Part shown: one piece after another, positions 1 to 12,422 of the stretch
Numbering within the stretch: position 1 is the first letter of the stretch
Layout: each line of letters begins with the position of its first letter
From: Eulemur rufifrons
Lineage: Eukaryota > Chordata > Mammalia > Primates > Lemuridae
DNA: 64,000 nucleotides
Assembly (NCBI RefSeq): GCF_041146395.1
Contig: NC_090990.1
Span: 49,521,501-49,585,500, forward strand
Direction: 5' to 3'
Notes under the pieces: generated by a model
Database searches by the model: none
What the model saw: the letters and a program-made list of their open reading frames with translations, nothing else
Told to the model about the DNA's origin: nothing
Made by a program: the position numbers and the translations under genes

Positions 1-227
1 CTGGTCTCAAACTCCTGAGCTCAAGCGATCCTCCTGCCTCAGCTTCCCAGAGTGCTAGGATTACAGGCGTGAGTCCCCAGGCCTGAGCCCCCCACCATTT
101 TTTTTTAAGTAGCGAGGGGGTCTTGCTCTTGTTCAGGCAAGATTGCAAGTGATCTGCAGTGAATTGCAGATTGCAAGTGATCCTCCCAGAGTGCTAGGAT
201 TACAACTGTGAGCCACTGCACTGGCCT
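1..227 (-). mobile_element. Alu-type SINE remnants, cut by window start
   Basis: Positions 1-88 are the 5' end region of an Alu in reverse (ctggtctcaaactcctgagc... gtgctaggattacaggc). A second, internally rearranged piece at about 96-227 repeats the gtgctaggattaca... gccactgca terminus and contains a small internal repeat, gattgcaagtgat. The first piece continues outside the window. Confidence 0.85.
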
Positions 228-998
228 CATTCTCTCATTCTTGATGTTCTTCCTGTTGCCTGGAATACACTGTATGCTTTGGTCCCTTTAGCCCACTGAT
301 CCTCCAAGTCTAAAGTCAAGAATTATTTGTTTCTCTGGGGAGGCTTCCTTATCTTTCCCTCACGCAGACTTGAGTGCTTTCCTCCTTTCTTTTTCTTTTA
401 TTCTTTCTTTTCTGTATTTACCCAGAGCCTGTCACAGGCCTGGCACTGGGCAAGTATAGCCGAGCTGTTGGTTCCAAACCCACATCCCCTTGACCCTGTC
501 ACAAGATCACCTTCAGAAAATTTCTGTGCATGTGGATGGCTTCCTGGGTCTTTTTGTTTGAGGGATGCCTCAGGAACCACCTTTTACCAATGAAAAACAA
601 GTTGATGGACAAATATCCCAGGACAATTCTGAGGTGTGTTCTACACAGTCATCCAGAGGGTCCCTGTGAGCTTGAGCTCCTGTTGCCCGGAGAGGTGGCC
701 CACGGGTTCAGTATGCTGCACTGGCCTTCCTCCCTCTCCTGTTTCACTTTTTCTCTCCTTCACTGTGTTTCCTAGAATCACTCCTCAAAGAAATGACTTG
801 ACCCAATTCCTTTTCTTAGGATCTGGAGGAGTCCCAAGCCAAGAAATCTAGACTCTGGGGATAAAATGGTGAACTTTCATATTTTACCCTATTGCATGAA
901 AATAGTAATGTAAGCTGCACAAGGAGAGAGATTTTTGCGTTTTAATCATTGATGTGTCACAAACATCTAGATATATGGTATTGAATGAAGAGTAACAA

Positions 999-1232
999 TA
1001 GCTAATATTTATTGAGTGCTTATTATGTGCTTGATGTGATTTTTCAGAGGTAATTTAATCCTCAAAAACCATGTGAAATAGATATTAGTAGCAGTAGTAG
1101 TAATAATTGTTCACCTTTAGATATGAGAGAATTAAGGTTAACCAATGGATATAAATCACCCAGGTTGTAAATGGTGGATACAGGTTTCTAATTAAGGTCC
1201 CTTTAACCCTAGAGCCCATACTCTCAAATTTT
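999..1232 (-). mobile_element. MIR SINE
   Basis: A reverse MIR: atagctaatatttattgagt, 'tttaatcctcaaaaaccatg', then 'tctaattaaggtccctttaa'. The core region includes a small (TAG)n expansion at 1086-1106. Confidence 0.75.
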
Positions 1233-1261
1233 TGTGTTTTTGTTTTATTTTTTGTTGTTAT

Positions 1262-1391
1262 ATGTCTGTCTTCTCCATTAAACTTCAAGTTTATCAAAGG
1301 CAGGGACCCTCTTCATCTCTGTATCCCCAACACCTAGCCTAGATCCTGGAACGTAGTCAGAACTCAGTAATATTTGTTGAATAAATGAAGT
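1262..1391 (+). mobile_element. L2 LINE 3' end
   Basis: 'aaggcagggaccctcttcat', 'tatccccaacacctagcct' and 'aatatttgttgaataaatga' mark the L2 3' terminus. Confidence 0.75.
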
Positions 1392-1714
1392 GAAAAGTGG
1401 TTTATACATACTTATGTTGGGGAAGAATGGGAGATAAGGTTTTCTGGAGCCATTTCACCATTCGTAGAAAAGCTTTGAATATAGCCTAGGACATAATCTC
1501 TTTTAAGACAAGGCATCTTCAAAGTACTTCCATTTAAAACTCCCCTGAGATTTTTGACTCCATAACCAAAGAAACCTGGACTCCATTTGGCTAGTGTTTG
1601 GAGCTGCCTGCCTTGTTGAATTCTCCTTCATTCCAGAACTTAACTTTCCTCTCTTTCTTTCATTTGAAAGGTTCCTGGCAGAGATGTTTAAACCACTTAT
1701 GGACCTAAATTCCT

Positions 1715-1835
1715 TACATCTGATAATCTATAAGTCAATGAAAGCAGGGACTCTTTTGACTACCATTATGTCCTCAGGGCTAATTCAGTGCCTGGCACAT
1801 AGTAAGTGCTTGATAAATATTATTGAATGAATGAG
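1715..1835 (+). mobile_element. L2 LINE 3' end
   Basis: 'gaaagcagggactcttttga', 'gtgcctggcacatagtaagt' and 'gataaatattattgaatgaa' are preserved, in the order of the L2 terminus. Confidence 0.75.
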
Positions 1836-2059
1836 GCAGACCTAAGAGTGGATTTGTCTAGTTTCCAGTGATTACCCATGAACCATCCTAAAAAGTGTCT
1901 ACAGGGTTTTAGGAAACCATATGTTAGGATCAGTTATTACTTACCAGATTTGCCAAAAAAGCAACTTGAATTTTAGGTTATATAAAATCTTAGCAAAAAG
2001 AATCTTAGTCCTTCAACTCTCATGTAACTTTTAGATTTTTCTATAACTAATTTTTGTTA

Positions 2060-2300
2060 TATGCCTACGTTAGGATGCTTTAGCTGCAAACAATAGAATA
2101 TTCATTGACTTGAGCAATAAAGGATTTATTGGCTACTGTAAGAGGAAGTCCAAAAGTAGGGAAGAATTCAGGGTTGGTTTAGAGGGTGAATTTATGTCAT
2201 CAAAACCAAGTCCTCTCCACCTTTCTGCTCTGCCATCCACACAGTTGGCTTCATATTAACGTTGGACCCCCTCATGACTGTAAGGTAGCAGCCAACAACA
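2060..2300. repeat. Ancient interspersed repeat, family not identified
   Basis: The pattern 'ggatgctttagctgcaaaca', 'caataaaggatttattggct' and 'tttctgctctgccatccaca' matches a common mammalian repeat type that I cannot name with confidence. Confidence 0.45.
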
Positions 2301-2311
2301 ATTGGGCTACT

Positions 2312-2395
2312 CAAAAGGCTGAGGCAGAAGGATCACCTGAGCCCAGGAGTTTGAGGCTGCAGTGATCTAAGATCACACAAGTGCGCTCCAGCCAT
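2312..2395 (+). mobile_element. Alu right-arm fragment
   Basis: A short piece, ctactcaaaaggctgaggca to gtgcgctccagcc, matching the Alu right arm with both ends missing. It follows an older unassigned repeat (about 2060-2300). Confidence 0.65.
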
Positions 2396-2439
2396 GGTGA
2401 GGAGAACCATGACTGAAGTTCCATAGTCATGTCACTCTG

Positions 2440-3120
2440 GGCCTGACAAATTTTGCATACCTCATATAGCTCAGACTGTTGTGAGCTATTTTTCTTTTCT
2501 TAGGACCAATCAGGTATATCACTTGAATCAAGATCAATTCCCTAAGCTTCATGGCTGGTACTCAGAGAGAGTGAGATGGAATCGAAGCTGGGGAGTCAAT
2601 CCTGATGTTCAACACAAACCATCTCTTCTGCCAAGTAGTAAAAACTTAATCTCAGTCAATTCAGTCTTCCTCTGCCTTACCCCAGTTGTGGTGGAGAGTG
2701 GGGCACGGGAAGTGCCCAGCATTGAGAAAGCCCCCCCCTCACTGTCCCCCCACCCATGTTTTGTTTTCACCCACCACATACATCAATGTTCATTGAGAAG
2801 AGCTGTTAACAACTGATTTTCAATCATAAGTGACTTGTCTCTGTGCCTGACTGTCAGGCTCCTCTTGGTCTGTTTTTCTCTCTCTCTCCCCTCTGCCCCA
2901 CTCCCTCACCACTCTCTTGAGTAAATGCTGCTACTCTGCTGAGGCCCGTGGGGAACCACTTGCAGTTTTTTCATGTCTTTCTACATAGTCAGAGACTTTG
3001 AACTCAAATGCCTTTAAGGGCAAGTCAGTGTAGTAGACTAGGTTTAAGATAATAGGAAATGAAGACTGGAAAACCTAGAGAGGGCACCCTCTTCCCAAAG
3101 TCATTCAAAATCAATTTGTT
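2440..3120. other. Unassigned intergenic stretch
   Basis: A C-rich patch lies at 2731-2755 (ccccccctcactgtcccccc) and a CT-rich tract at 2875-2915. I recognise no gene or repeat family here. Confidence 0.4.
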
Positions 3121-3137
3121 TAAAAATCCTGTGCTTG

Positions 3138-3424
3138 TGCCAGGCCGTGGTGGTTCTCACCTGTAATCCTAGCACTCTGGGAGGCTGAGGCGGGAGGATA
3201 GCTTGAGCTCAGGAGTTTGAGACCAGCCTGAGCAAGAGCGAGACCCCATCTCTATTAAAAATAGAAAAATAAGCTGGGCCTCGTGATGCCTGCCTGCAGT
3301 CCCAGCTACTCGGGAGGCTGAGGCAGCAGGATTGCTTGAGCCCAGGAGTTTGAGGTTGCAGAGAGCTATGATGACTTTACTGCACTCTACCTGGGGTGAC
3401 AGAGGGAGACTGTTTCAAAAAAAA
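3138..3424 (+). mobile_element. Alu SINE with perfect target duplication
   Basis: A dimeric Alu (ccaggccgtggtggttctca to an A tail) flanked by a perfect duplication, aaaaatcctgtgcttg, at 3122-3137 and 3425-3440. Confidence 0.92.
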
Positions 3425-3994
3425 AAAAATCCTGTGCTTGCCAAACAGGACCTGTTTGTGGACCAGAGTTAGTCTGTTGTACACTTTAATCTGGGGTCTT
3501 GCTACTTCTCTAAGTACTACCTGGGAAAAGGAATACAAGCCTTCTCTGCATTTGGGCCTTTCCAACCTAACAGCCAATTCTTTCTTCTTCCCTATTAGAG
3601 CTCAGCTCTGGGAAATAAACAGGTATACAGGTCCCCCTTTTGTAAAAGGACATCATTTCTACTTACATTCTCCCCCGACTCTTCCTTCTGCCTAGCTAAG
3701 GGATTTCTCCTAGTCTTGGATGTGGGAAGCAGAAAGCCTTAAACCACTTGTGGGCTCCTGAATCATTTGTATTGTCTAAGCACAAGTACTTCTCCAGGGA
3801 GCCTAATCCAAATTTCAAAACCAAGGAAAGACTCTTTCTGTTGTATTAATCTCTTCCTTAAGGCAATGGACATAAAATTCCTTGGTTGTTGCATTAAGAG
3901 GGAGAAGGATCATGAGGTGAAATTTGGGAAAACATTATCCTGCAATAGAAGAAATATAATGTCCAGAACACAGGACGGTTTATCAGACTACACC

Positions 3995-4523
3995 TGTGAA
4001 GGGGCGAAGGGAAAACTTCCCCTTCACCCTCTGAAGTTCCCCTGAAAAATCAATTCACAAAGGGCAGATTAATTGGAGAAAAGGTATACAAATTTATTTG
4101 ACTTATACACGGGGAGAACCAGTGAGTGATTACCCACCTCCCAACAGGGTTGAGGAGCTTATATACCATCCTGGCAAAACAGGTTGTGGGAAGGGGGAGA
4201 AGAGGAATTCTGTTGAAGGGAAATAAAGGATTAGCAGGGAGAATGAATGGTTCAACAAACATTATCTTGTGGAAGGGTCAGTTCAGGTGTGGTTACATTC
4301 CTGGTCTGATAGGGAGGAGAAGAAAAAACAATTGTTCTCCTTGATGAGTCTGAATCTTAGGTGATAAAGGAACTTCAACTTCATCCTGTGCTTTGGGGAG
4401 ACCTGGGGTTGGGAATCATCGGGGGGCCTGAAGGCTGGGGAAAGGTCGGAGAAACCTTGAGGTTTCTTGAGTTTGACATGTCAGAGCACCATATTTTGGG
4501 GTATTGGTTCCTGAGCCCCAACA
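3995..4523 (-). mobile_element. Solo LTR, ERV1-type
   Basis: The minus strand reads from tgttggggctcaggaac (4523) to a terminus ending ccccttcaca (3995), so the ends are TG...CA. A poly(A) signal region, aataaatttgtatacc, lies about 90 bp from the 3' end, followed by 'ctccaattaatctgccctt' and 'ttttcaggggaacttcagag', typical of U5 regions of class I LTRs. No flanking duplication is preserved, and the exact family is not recalled. Confidence 0.6.
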
Positions 4524-5157
4524 CATATAATGTCTTATATGTTGCCATGTGTCTCACCTTAGGTTTATATTCATCCAAAAGAGACCTAAAAGGTGAATGG
4601 ATTTGAAATTACATTAGCAAAATCAATAAGAGTGCTGTACAGCATTCAGCATGCACCCCCGAGATAACAGGATAGGGAAGGCTATCTCACAAAGGGAAAT
4701 TAGAATATTTCATGGACAGAAATATTATCTACCATGTAGAAATCTCGTATCATCCTTTTTCAGGGATACTCCATGATCATCTAAAAACTCCCAGGGACTT
4801 GCATAGTTCAAAATGAAGTCCAGGGGGAGAGCGAAAATGAAGTCTAGTACATGGCATAGTAATATTTAATGCATATTAGTTATTTTTGTCATTATTGTTA
4901 ATATGCCATTAAGAAGGAGAAATTCTTTCTATGTTGCCTATCTATGTTTTTGAAGATGAACGGGAGAAGTTTCCAGTGCTTTTTTCCTCTTTCTTTTTCT
5001 AAATTGGTTTTGATTCAACAAGCAACAAAAGACACACTGGTGTGCTTGTCTCCAGGAAGCTACCATATTACATAAGGAATGGCTGAGTAATGTAGAATAT
5101 TTAGCACAAAAAAGAGAAGCTTCGGGTGGGACAAGATGGCTGTTTTCAAATTTATAA

Positions 5158-5466
<309 letters not shown>

Positions 5467-5647
5467 GAAATATATGGAGTCATTATGTGAACACAAATTT
5501 CATGTATCCTGAGGGTTCTTAGAAAATAGCCTTAGTGGTAGAATAAATTTGTCTGCCATAGCTTAATTCTTCTAAGAACCTGCCTGTAGTGTCATGAAGC
5601 ACATTGAGCTTTGTGGTGGTTTAAGGACCAATAATACAACTAACACA

Positions 5648-5940
5648 TAAAGTGCTTACTACATGTCAAGCAATGTTCCAAGCCTCTTTACATTGTATCC
5701 ACGTAGCCATTATATCTATGGCTGGATACTTTCCCGATAGCCATCGTATATTAACTCATTCAAGCTCACAAAAACCCTATGACATGGAACTGTTAATAAT
5801 TAGGCCAATTTTTAACACAGAAAAAATGCAGCACAAATTAAGGAACTGATAAAGTCACATATTTAGTAAGTGGCAGAGCCAAGTCTTAAATCTCTTGATC
5901 TGTCTCTAAAGTCCATCCTCTTAATTTCTACGCTATTTCT
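5648..5940 (-). mobile_element. MIR SINE, long copy
   Basis: Reverse MIR landmarks: 'agtgcttactacatgtcaag', 'attaactcattcaagctcac', 'agtaagtggcagagccaagt' and 'ctaaagtccatcctcttaa'. It is longer than usual through an internal insertion of about 50 bp near 5700-5745. Confidence 0.75.
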
Positions 5941-6611
5941 ACTTTCTACTCTTAGAATTCATTTGGAAACTCTCATTTAACTGGTGTATGTTCTCTTACC
6001 TCTGGTCATCACATTTCTGATCTTCTGGGTCCTCTGCATAACCCTCTAAGAAGGCACACTTTTAAACTTATTTTCCCTTTTCTACTTTTTTAGTTTGCCT
6101 AGGAATGACTTGTCCATAGTGACCTCTTAGGCAAATGGGGACTGAGACATGGGCTGGGGATCTGGGAGCCAAGTTTGGGACTGGTGTGCTAGTGAGGTGG
6201 GGGGTGGCAGGGGGCAGCTGGAACTCAACCCCAGAGTTGGTAGGCTGGCCTGTTGTCATGGGGTGAAGAACAAAGCAGGAATGCTGTTTGGGAGCCAGGT
6301 TAACAGCGAGTCAAGTGTCAGATCAAAAGGATCTGGCAGCAAGACCAATACCTGGAACACGCAATATTTGGCAACAAGAGGCTGACAGATGAACTGACAA
6401 GTCTGGGAGGACAGATGTAAGCTAAAACCTGGCAAGGTTCCTGAGAGGGCAGCACCTTTCATTGGATGCTGGTGGTCTCACCTGATTGTTGAGGGAGCCA
6501 ATTCAACACAAGTGGCTTCCTCTTTCCTGGAACTATTTCTCTATAGACCAGTGGTCTGGTGCAGAACCTTCCTCCCAGAGTCTTAGGAACCTCTTCACTA
6601 AACTACTGAGA

Positions 6612-6775
6612 AGCAGTAGGGTGTGGTGGTTAAGTGCTTTGGCCCCATCTAAGATGCCTGGGTTCAAATCCCAGCTGTTACCTACTGGCTCAGTGTCACT
6701 GGGGGATTAATTAGCTAACCTCTTCTTGGTGTCTTAGCTTTCTCTTCTATCAAATACTTAAGAGTGTTACTTCAT
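6612..6775 (+). mobile_element. MIR SINE
   Basis: agggtgtggtggttaagtgc, then 'gatgcctgggttcaaatccc' and 'tagctttctcttctatcaaa'; the 3' part is missing. Confidence 0.8.
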
Positions 6776-6787
6776 TGGTTTGTGAAT

Positions 6788-7097
6788 CAGCATAGCACAG
6801 TGATGAAAGAGCATGGACTTCAGAAGCAGAATGCTTTGATTTATGTCCTTAATCTGCCACTTATGGCTGTGAGACCTCTAGCAAGTTATCAGATATCGTG
6901 TTCCAGTTTTAAGGTCTGTAGGATGTACATATGATAACAGACTACCTATGTCATAGGACTGTTATAAGAATTAAATAGTATTACATATATTATAGTATAT
7001 AATATTATGATATATTTCATAACATTATATATAAAATAGATGGCACTTAGAATTGGGTTGATACATAGCGAGCACTCAATAAATGTTAACAGTTATG
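6788..7097 (+). mobile_element. MIR SINE, second tandem copy
   Basis: A complete-looking MIR directly after another: 'agcatagcacagtgatgaaa' to 'gcgagcactcaataaatgtt'. An AT-rich expansion (6978-7040, tatattatagtatataatat) splits its 3' half. Confidence 0.8.
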
Positions 7098-7131
7098 CTG
7101 CCTCCATCTAAGGTTAAAAAATAAATAAACA

Positions 7132-7424
7132 GGACAGGTACAGTGGCTTACACCTGTAATCCTAGCACTTTGGGAGGCCTAGGTGGGAAGATTGCTTGAG
7201 GTTGGGAGTTTGAGACCATCCTGAGCAAGAGTGAGATCCTGTCTTGACTAAAAATAGAAAAACTAGCCAGGCATTGTGGCGCATGCCTGTAGTCCCAGCT
7301 ACTAGGGAGGCTGAGGCAAAAGGATCACTTGAGCCCAGGAGTTGAGGTTGCAGTGACCTCTGATCAAACCACTGCACCCTAGCTGGGGCGACAGAGTGAA
7401 ACTCTGTCTCAAAAAATAAATGAA
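7132..7424 (+). mobile_element. Alu SINE inserted at the 3' end of a MIR
   Basis: A dimeric Alu from ggacaggtacagtggcttac to ctgtctcaaaaaataaatga. MIR sequence lies before it (to 7097), and a MIR-like 3' end (ctggcacatagcaagtactc) reappears after it at 7515-7540. Confidence 0.9.
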
Positions 7425-8167
7425 TAGTTAATTGTACATTAAAAATAATTTTATATACTTTTATGATTATATCTCTATTAATATCTATCTATTAATATAT
7501 CTTAGAATTTCTCTGGCACATAGCAAGTACTCAATAAATGCTAACTATAATCTTTAGTGCTCTTACCAGAAGCCCAAACTTAGAAAGCTCCCACAAGGGA
7601 GATCCCCTTTACCGCACCCAGCCTGGATGAGCTGGACTTGAGCAGAATAAGCTCAGTATTCAGTTCCAGTCCCTTCATCCAGCTGCAGCAGGAATAAAGC
7701 TGTACTTCCTCTAGCAGTTAACTTTGCACAAAGGAAAGATACGCCCAAACACATCTGATCTCCAGGCCTGCCTACTAATTGCAAGGCAACTTCTAGAAGG
7801 AATCTGCTATCGATTGTGGTTGGGAAGATAGGGTGAAGAATGTGAATGACACAGTCCTGTCCATGCTCACTATCAGATGTACAAATCAAAGCAAAATTCT
7901 GGGCAAGACATCATCATGACATTATCATTTTATGATATGTTTGGAGGGAGGAGCGTAACAGATTGTAAAATTGCTTTCTAGTGCTTCAAAGTGAAAAGAC
8001 CAAGGGTGGGAGGTCAACATCTTCATCTCCTAAGAGAGTGCCTCTGTCATGTACTGTTATCCTAGGAATGATTTCCAGTCTGTTGCTCAGGGAGAATAGT
8101 GGGTCATACCAGGTATGCTGATCTTTTTTCTTCCCAATTCCATCTTTTTTTAACTGCTTGGGAACTT

Positions 8168-8187
8168 TATTTATTTATTTATTTATG
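8168..8187. repeat. (TTTA)n microsatellite
   Basis: Five copies of TTTA; no other feature nearby. Confidence 0.8.
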
Positions 8188-8574
8188 GTCTGAGAGAGCT
8201 GTGATGTGAGAGCAGGTTTGTAAAATAAATGCTGCTGCCTCTTTTTAATCACTATTAAGATGTTATAGGTTAATAACCATGTGGGCTGGTAAAATTGGGG
8301 GCTAAGATGGTTCTTTCACTTGTAAGACTATACTAAGGTCACAAATAATACCATGTTAGTCCTTTATCCACCATTTATTCTTCTCTCAATACAACCTTTT
8401 GGCTTCTTGAGTATTTATGGAGAGCCTATAGGGAGAAAGGCACAGCGCACACTGAGACAGATATCTCATCCCTTCTTCCCATAATTTTCTTTTCTGAATC
8501 TGGGCCCAAGTCACTAGCCTTTCTCATATCTGTCCAGAGAAGCTTCACAGAAGGCAAAGAGAGAAATATCTCTA

Positions 8575-8830
8575 TCCACTCATTCATTCAGCAGTAAGTC
8601 AGTCTTTCTACAATATTTGCTAAGTGTTCCCCACCTGCTGCACTTTCTACCAAGCTGTGCGGAGGCCATGAGGAACATGATGAGGCCACTGCGTTCAAGG
8701 AGCCTACAGTCTCCATTAAATACAACGGAAATAAACATGAAATTATGATAGAAAGACAATGACAGAGAGGTGTGATAGCTGGAACAATGGGGGTTTGCTT
8801 TTAGAGGTGGGGTCGGTGTCACATCCATGA
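8575..8830 (-). mobile_element. L2-like fragment
   Basis: A 'ccactcattcattcagcagt' start, then 'gaggaacatgatgaggccac' and 'cttttagaggtggggtcgg' in the order expected of a reverse L2 end. Confidence 0.5.
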
Positions 8831-8876
8831 ACTGTGGTTTGAGAGATTACACAATTTCAAAAAATCTGGTGAGTCA

Positions 8877-9196
<320 letters not shown>

Positions 9197-9559
9197 TCCC
9201 TTTCTAATTTTATTTTGAGCCAGATGATCACAGATAAGCAGAAAGTCTAATTTACATGCTATATGTCTTAAATATCTAACACTTGGTAAACAAACCCCCT
9301 ACCCCTTGTCCCATTTTTTTAAAACAAAGATTAAGCTCAGAATATCAACAGGCGGTAGATTCCAGCTGACCCTTATTTGATTTTTCTCGTTTATTTTAGT
9401 GTGTCCTTTTACTTATGGTTAGTGAGTTATATACAGTTTCTTTTTCAAATAAATTATTTAAACAAATTGAGTCAATATAAAGAAACATGATAAGCAGATA
9501 AGAGCCAAGGTGGTACAAGGTTATGGCAAAATTGTGCAAGTAGTATGGAAATGACTGAA

Positions 9560-9712
9560 AACAGAGCACTGTGCACTGAATGAGAAAATCTGTGTTTTAG
9601 TCCCTGCTGCACCATCAGCTAGCTCTGGTACCTTGGGCAGTTCACCTAACCTCTCAGAACCTTAGTTTTTTTGTCTGTGAAAAGGAATGATAATCTGTAC
9701 CCTACCTTGTTT
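9560..9712 (+). mobile_element. MIR SINE fragment
   Basis: 'ttttagtccctgctgcacca', 'gtaccttgggcagttcacct' and 'ctcagaaccttagttttttt' follow the MIR core. Confidence 0.75.
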
Positions 9713-9884
9713 GCAAGCTTGTCAGAATCTGACGAAGGAATGTGTAAAAGTGTCATCAAATGTAGACTTTGTACTACCATCCCAGAGAGGCGATGCAGCT
9801 TGATGTTGAGTGTGTTATGAGGGGGAGGGAGACTTGTCAACATTACAAGGTTATTTATTACAGGCAAAGTGCCATATATTTTTG

Positions 9885-10005
9885 AGTACAGAAAGCTTGG
9901 AGTTTACAGTGTTGCAGAGGAGACAGAAACACATTAATAAATAGTTGTGTAATAACTCACAGACTGTGATAAATGTTCTAAATGGGTTAAAAACCCTTGA
10001 CACAC
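9885..10005 (-). mobile_element. L2-like fragment
   Basis: 'agcttggagtttacagtgtt' and 'actgtgataaatgttctaaa' are typical of reverse L2 3' regions. Weak. Confidence 0.4.
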
Positions 10006-10034
10006 AGGAAGAAGTTAATTACATGAATATACAT

Positions 10035-10312
10035 GATAAGAATAGCTATCATTTACTGAGTACCTATTATCTCATTTGTTCCTCATAACTCAGAAACTGA
10101 GCTCAAAGAGGCTAAATAACTGACCCATGGTTAATAATGGGGATGATGATATTTATGACTGAATACTTATTATATGCCTAGCACTGTGCTAAGTCCTTTA
10201 TATACATCTAATTTAAGCCTCACCGCAAGCCTTTGGGGTGGGTATTATCTCCATTTAAGCAAACTAAGGCTCACAGAGACCATGAGGCTTGCAGACTTAG
10301 TGAATGATGCTG
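10035..10312 (-). mobile_element. Two adjacent MIR/L2-end copies
   Basis: 10035-10132 (aatagctatcatttactgag) and 10150-10312 (gaatacttattatatgccta, aagcctcaccgcaagccttt) are two separate reverse copies side by side. Confidence 0.7.
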
Positions 10313-10870
10313 TTGCAATCTTAGTCAATGTTTGCTGTTGTCCTATGTCTGGCTCCAAAGCCCATTTCTTCCTTTTCCACTGCACTTGCAAGTCAGAAGC
10401 TGAGCTGGGGGACCTTGAGGTGGCTGTGTGCAGGGATAATCCACTGAGGGCTCTTTTGTGAAATGCTAGATTCCGATGTTGGCTGAGTTTCTCTAATGTG
10501 TTTGCCTATGTCACAACTCTGTTTCATAATTTAAGCTGCCCAAAGCATAAAGTCCCAAGATCATGTGAGTGGCAGCACTGTTCCATGATATTATAAGGTG
10601 ATATTGGTAAAGATATTTCAAAAGTAGGCAAAAGAACTGGGTGCTAGGGTAAGGTTCATCTAACTAGTGTAGGCTAAAAGCCGTTATGTCCTGTGGGAAC
10701 TTACAGAATCAATTCTTAATAGATTCAAAGGGATCTTCGGGATTTGTTAAATCCAACCTCCTCATTTTACAAAATTTTTACAAAGAAAAGAGGTTAAGGG
10801 CCATAGGTCAAAGAGCAGGCAGAGTAGTCAAGATACCACACACCTCCGGTGTGTCAATGCTCTGTTCACG
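10313..10870. other. Mostly unassigned intergenic stretch
   Basis: A faint L3-like piece may occur at 10725-10830 (gttaaatccaacctcctcat). Otherwise no gene, repeat or regulatory signal is recognised. Confidence 0.35.
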
Positions 10871-11072
10871 ACACCAGTGGTTTTCAAAGTGTAGTATCCA
10901 GATCAGCTGCCTTAGCATCACCTAGGAACTTGTTAGAAACCCCAGCTCCAACCAACTGAATTAGCAATGTTTTTTTGTTTCTGTCCCCACTTCCTGGTCC
11001 AATTCCAGCAATAGGTTTTAACAAGTCTTCTGGGTGTTTCTGATACATGCTCACATCTGAGAACCGCTCCAA
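10871..11072. mobile_element. MER5-type hAT (Charlie) non-autonomous element
   Basis: Inverted termini ccagtggttttcaaagtg (left) and tctgagaaccgctcc (right) enclose the typical interior 'cttagcatcacctaggaactt' and 'aaccccagctccaaccaact'. No coding sequence. Confidence 0.8.
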
Positions 11073-11074
11073 AG

Positions 11075-12015
11075 AAGTATCTGCTATATATTAATATTAT
11101 ACAGCCTACGGCAAGAGGAAGAGGGGCATTTAAGTCACCCCTGCCCCCACAGAGGCTCTTCTCTTTGTTCCCAGTGAAGGGTGGAAGGGACTCATTCTCA
11201 GGTCTACAGCACTCTGAGATATCTTAGAGGGAGATGAGTCTATGGAACAAATGCTGGCGTGACATTTGTGGCCTGAGTGTGTTGTCTGGCCAATTTTGTG
11301 CCTGGAGGAGTGGGGGGAGAGGGGCTGGGTGGCAGGATGTTATGTCAGGCTCTGACCCCTGCCCCACAACAGAGCAGCCAGGAATTGAGAGGAGGTTCTT
11401 TTCCACACCATCCCCACCATTTGCGTTCCTCAGACTCTCTGAGCCGCGGTGGTGGCGTTCAGAACTCTGCAATGGATTTCCACAGGCAGGTGGCCGGTGG
11501 AATGGAGGTGAAGGAGGAGTGTGCAGAATGTGAAGGTGTGTGGAAGGCACCTGTGCGCCCCTTCTGAAGATTTTTTTCACTTTATCCTGAAGGGAAGATA
11601 ATATTGGAAGCGGGGAAATAATACAAATTGATTTTTACTTTGGCAATATTTTGGCAACTGTATGGAAAATGGAATGGCACAGAAGTTGGAGTCTTATGGG
11701 TGGTTATGGCACTACTTGGGGTGGGAAATTGAAGGCTGTGTGTAAGGTGGACCCAGAATTAACAGCATATGGATTGGGATATGCGGAGGAGGCTGAGGAG
11801 GGGGAGAGAGCCTGCTTCCATTTGGACTTGGCGAGTTGTAGGAATAGCACCAACATAATGGACGTGTAAGTCCTGGAATCACTTACCTATAAGGTCCTGA
11901 GCACGGTGAATGACATCCTCTTCTTCCTTGTTCCTCAGGGCATATGGACATTGGAGTCAGTCGTGGGTTCAAAACTCCCGCTAGAGCGCAACTTCCTGAG
12001 AGCAGGATTCGATCT
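11075..12015. other. Non-repetitive DNA upstream of the AK4 island
   Basis: Moderately GC-rich with no repeat that I recognise. Overlapping open frames on both strands at 11224-11580 look like composition effects. It could contain promoter-proximal regulatory DNA, but nothing specific is visible. Confidence 0.35.
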
Positions 12016-12019
12016 CTTG

Positions 12020-12107
12020 TTCATGGCTCTATCCCAAGGCCCTAGAACAGTGTGTCTGGCACATATTAGGCGCGCCATAAACATTTGTTGAATGAATGAA
12101 TGAATGG
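12020..12107 (+). mobile_element. L2 LINE 3' end bordering the island
   Basis: 'cagtgtgtctggcacatatt', 'gccataaacatttgttgaat', ending in a short (GAAT)n run. Confidence 0.7.
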
Positions 12108-12338
12108 TCACACTCCAAGCCTCCTTTCCTCATCTGTAAATGCCATACCTGGAAAGGCTGTTGCATAATGAAATCACCTAGCTGTGAACTTGACGCATAG
12201 TAGGCGCTCAACAAGTTGTATTTTTCCTTCTCCTTCACAGTGGGCTGAGTCCCTAGGCGACCGCAAAAAAGGGGTGTCTCTCCCTCGCGTCGTCTCCACC
12301 TGCCGTCGCCCCCGCAGCCCGCACTGGGTCGCGGGGAG

Positions 12339-12344
12339 CACGTG
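12339..12344. promoter_or_regulatory. CACGTG E-box (first of two), HRE-like
   Basis: The palindrome occurs as gcacgtgggc, which also contains the hypoxia-response core ACGTG. A second CACGTG is at 12727-12732 (cccacgtgcc). AK4 is reported to respond to HIF-1, so either copy could be relevant; this is inference from motif and literature knowledge. Confidence 0.35.
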
Positions 12345-12414
12345 GGCCCGGAAGGCGGGGTGGGAAGGGGAGGGGGCGCCGGCCCGCGGCTCGCGCGGAG
12401 TCTGCCTCCCCGGC

Positions 12415-12422
12415 TTACGTAA
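12415..12422. promoter_or_regulatory. TTACGTAA palindrome (D-box / PAR-bZIP type site)
   Basis: A perfect 8-bp palindrome TTACGTAA inside the CpG island, 839 bp before the AK4 start codon. This is the optimal binding sequence of PAR-bZIP factors (DBP, TEF, HLF) and NFIL3, and is also bound by C/EBP. Occupancy is not shown by sequence; the call is of a motif only. Confidence 0.4.

Noticed and set aside
11224..11580. Three overlapping open frames of 96-118 codons
   Set aside because: Mutual shadows on both strands without motifs; no start context or homology.
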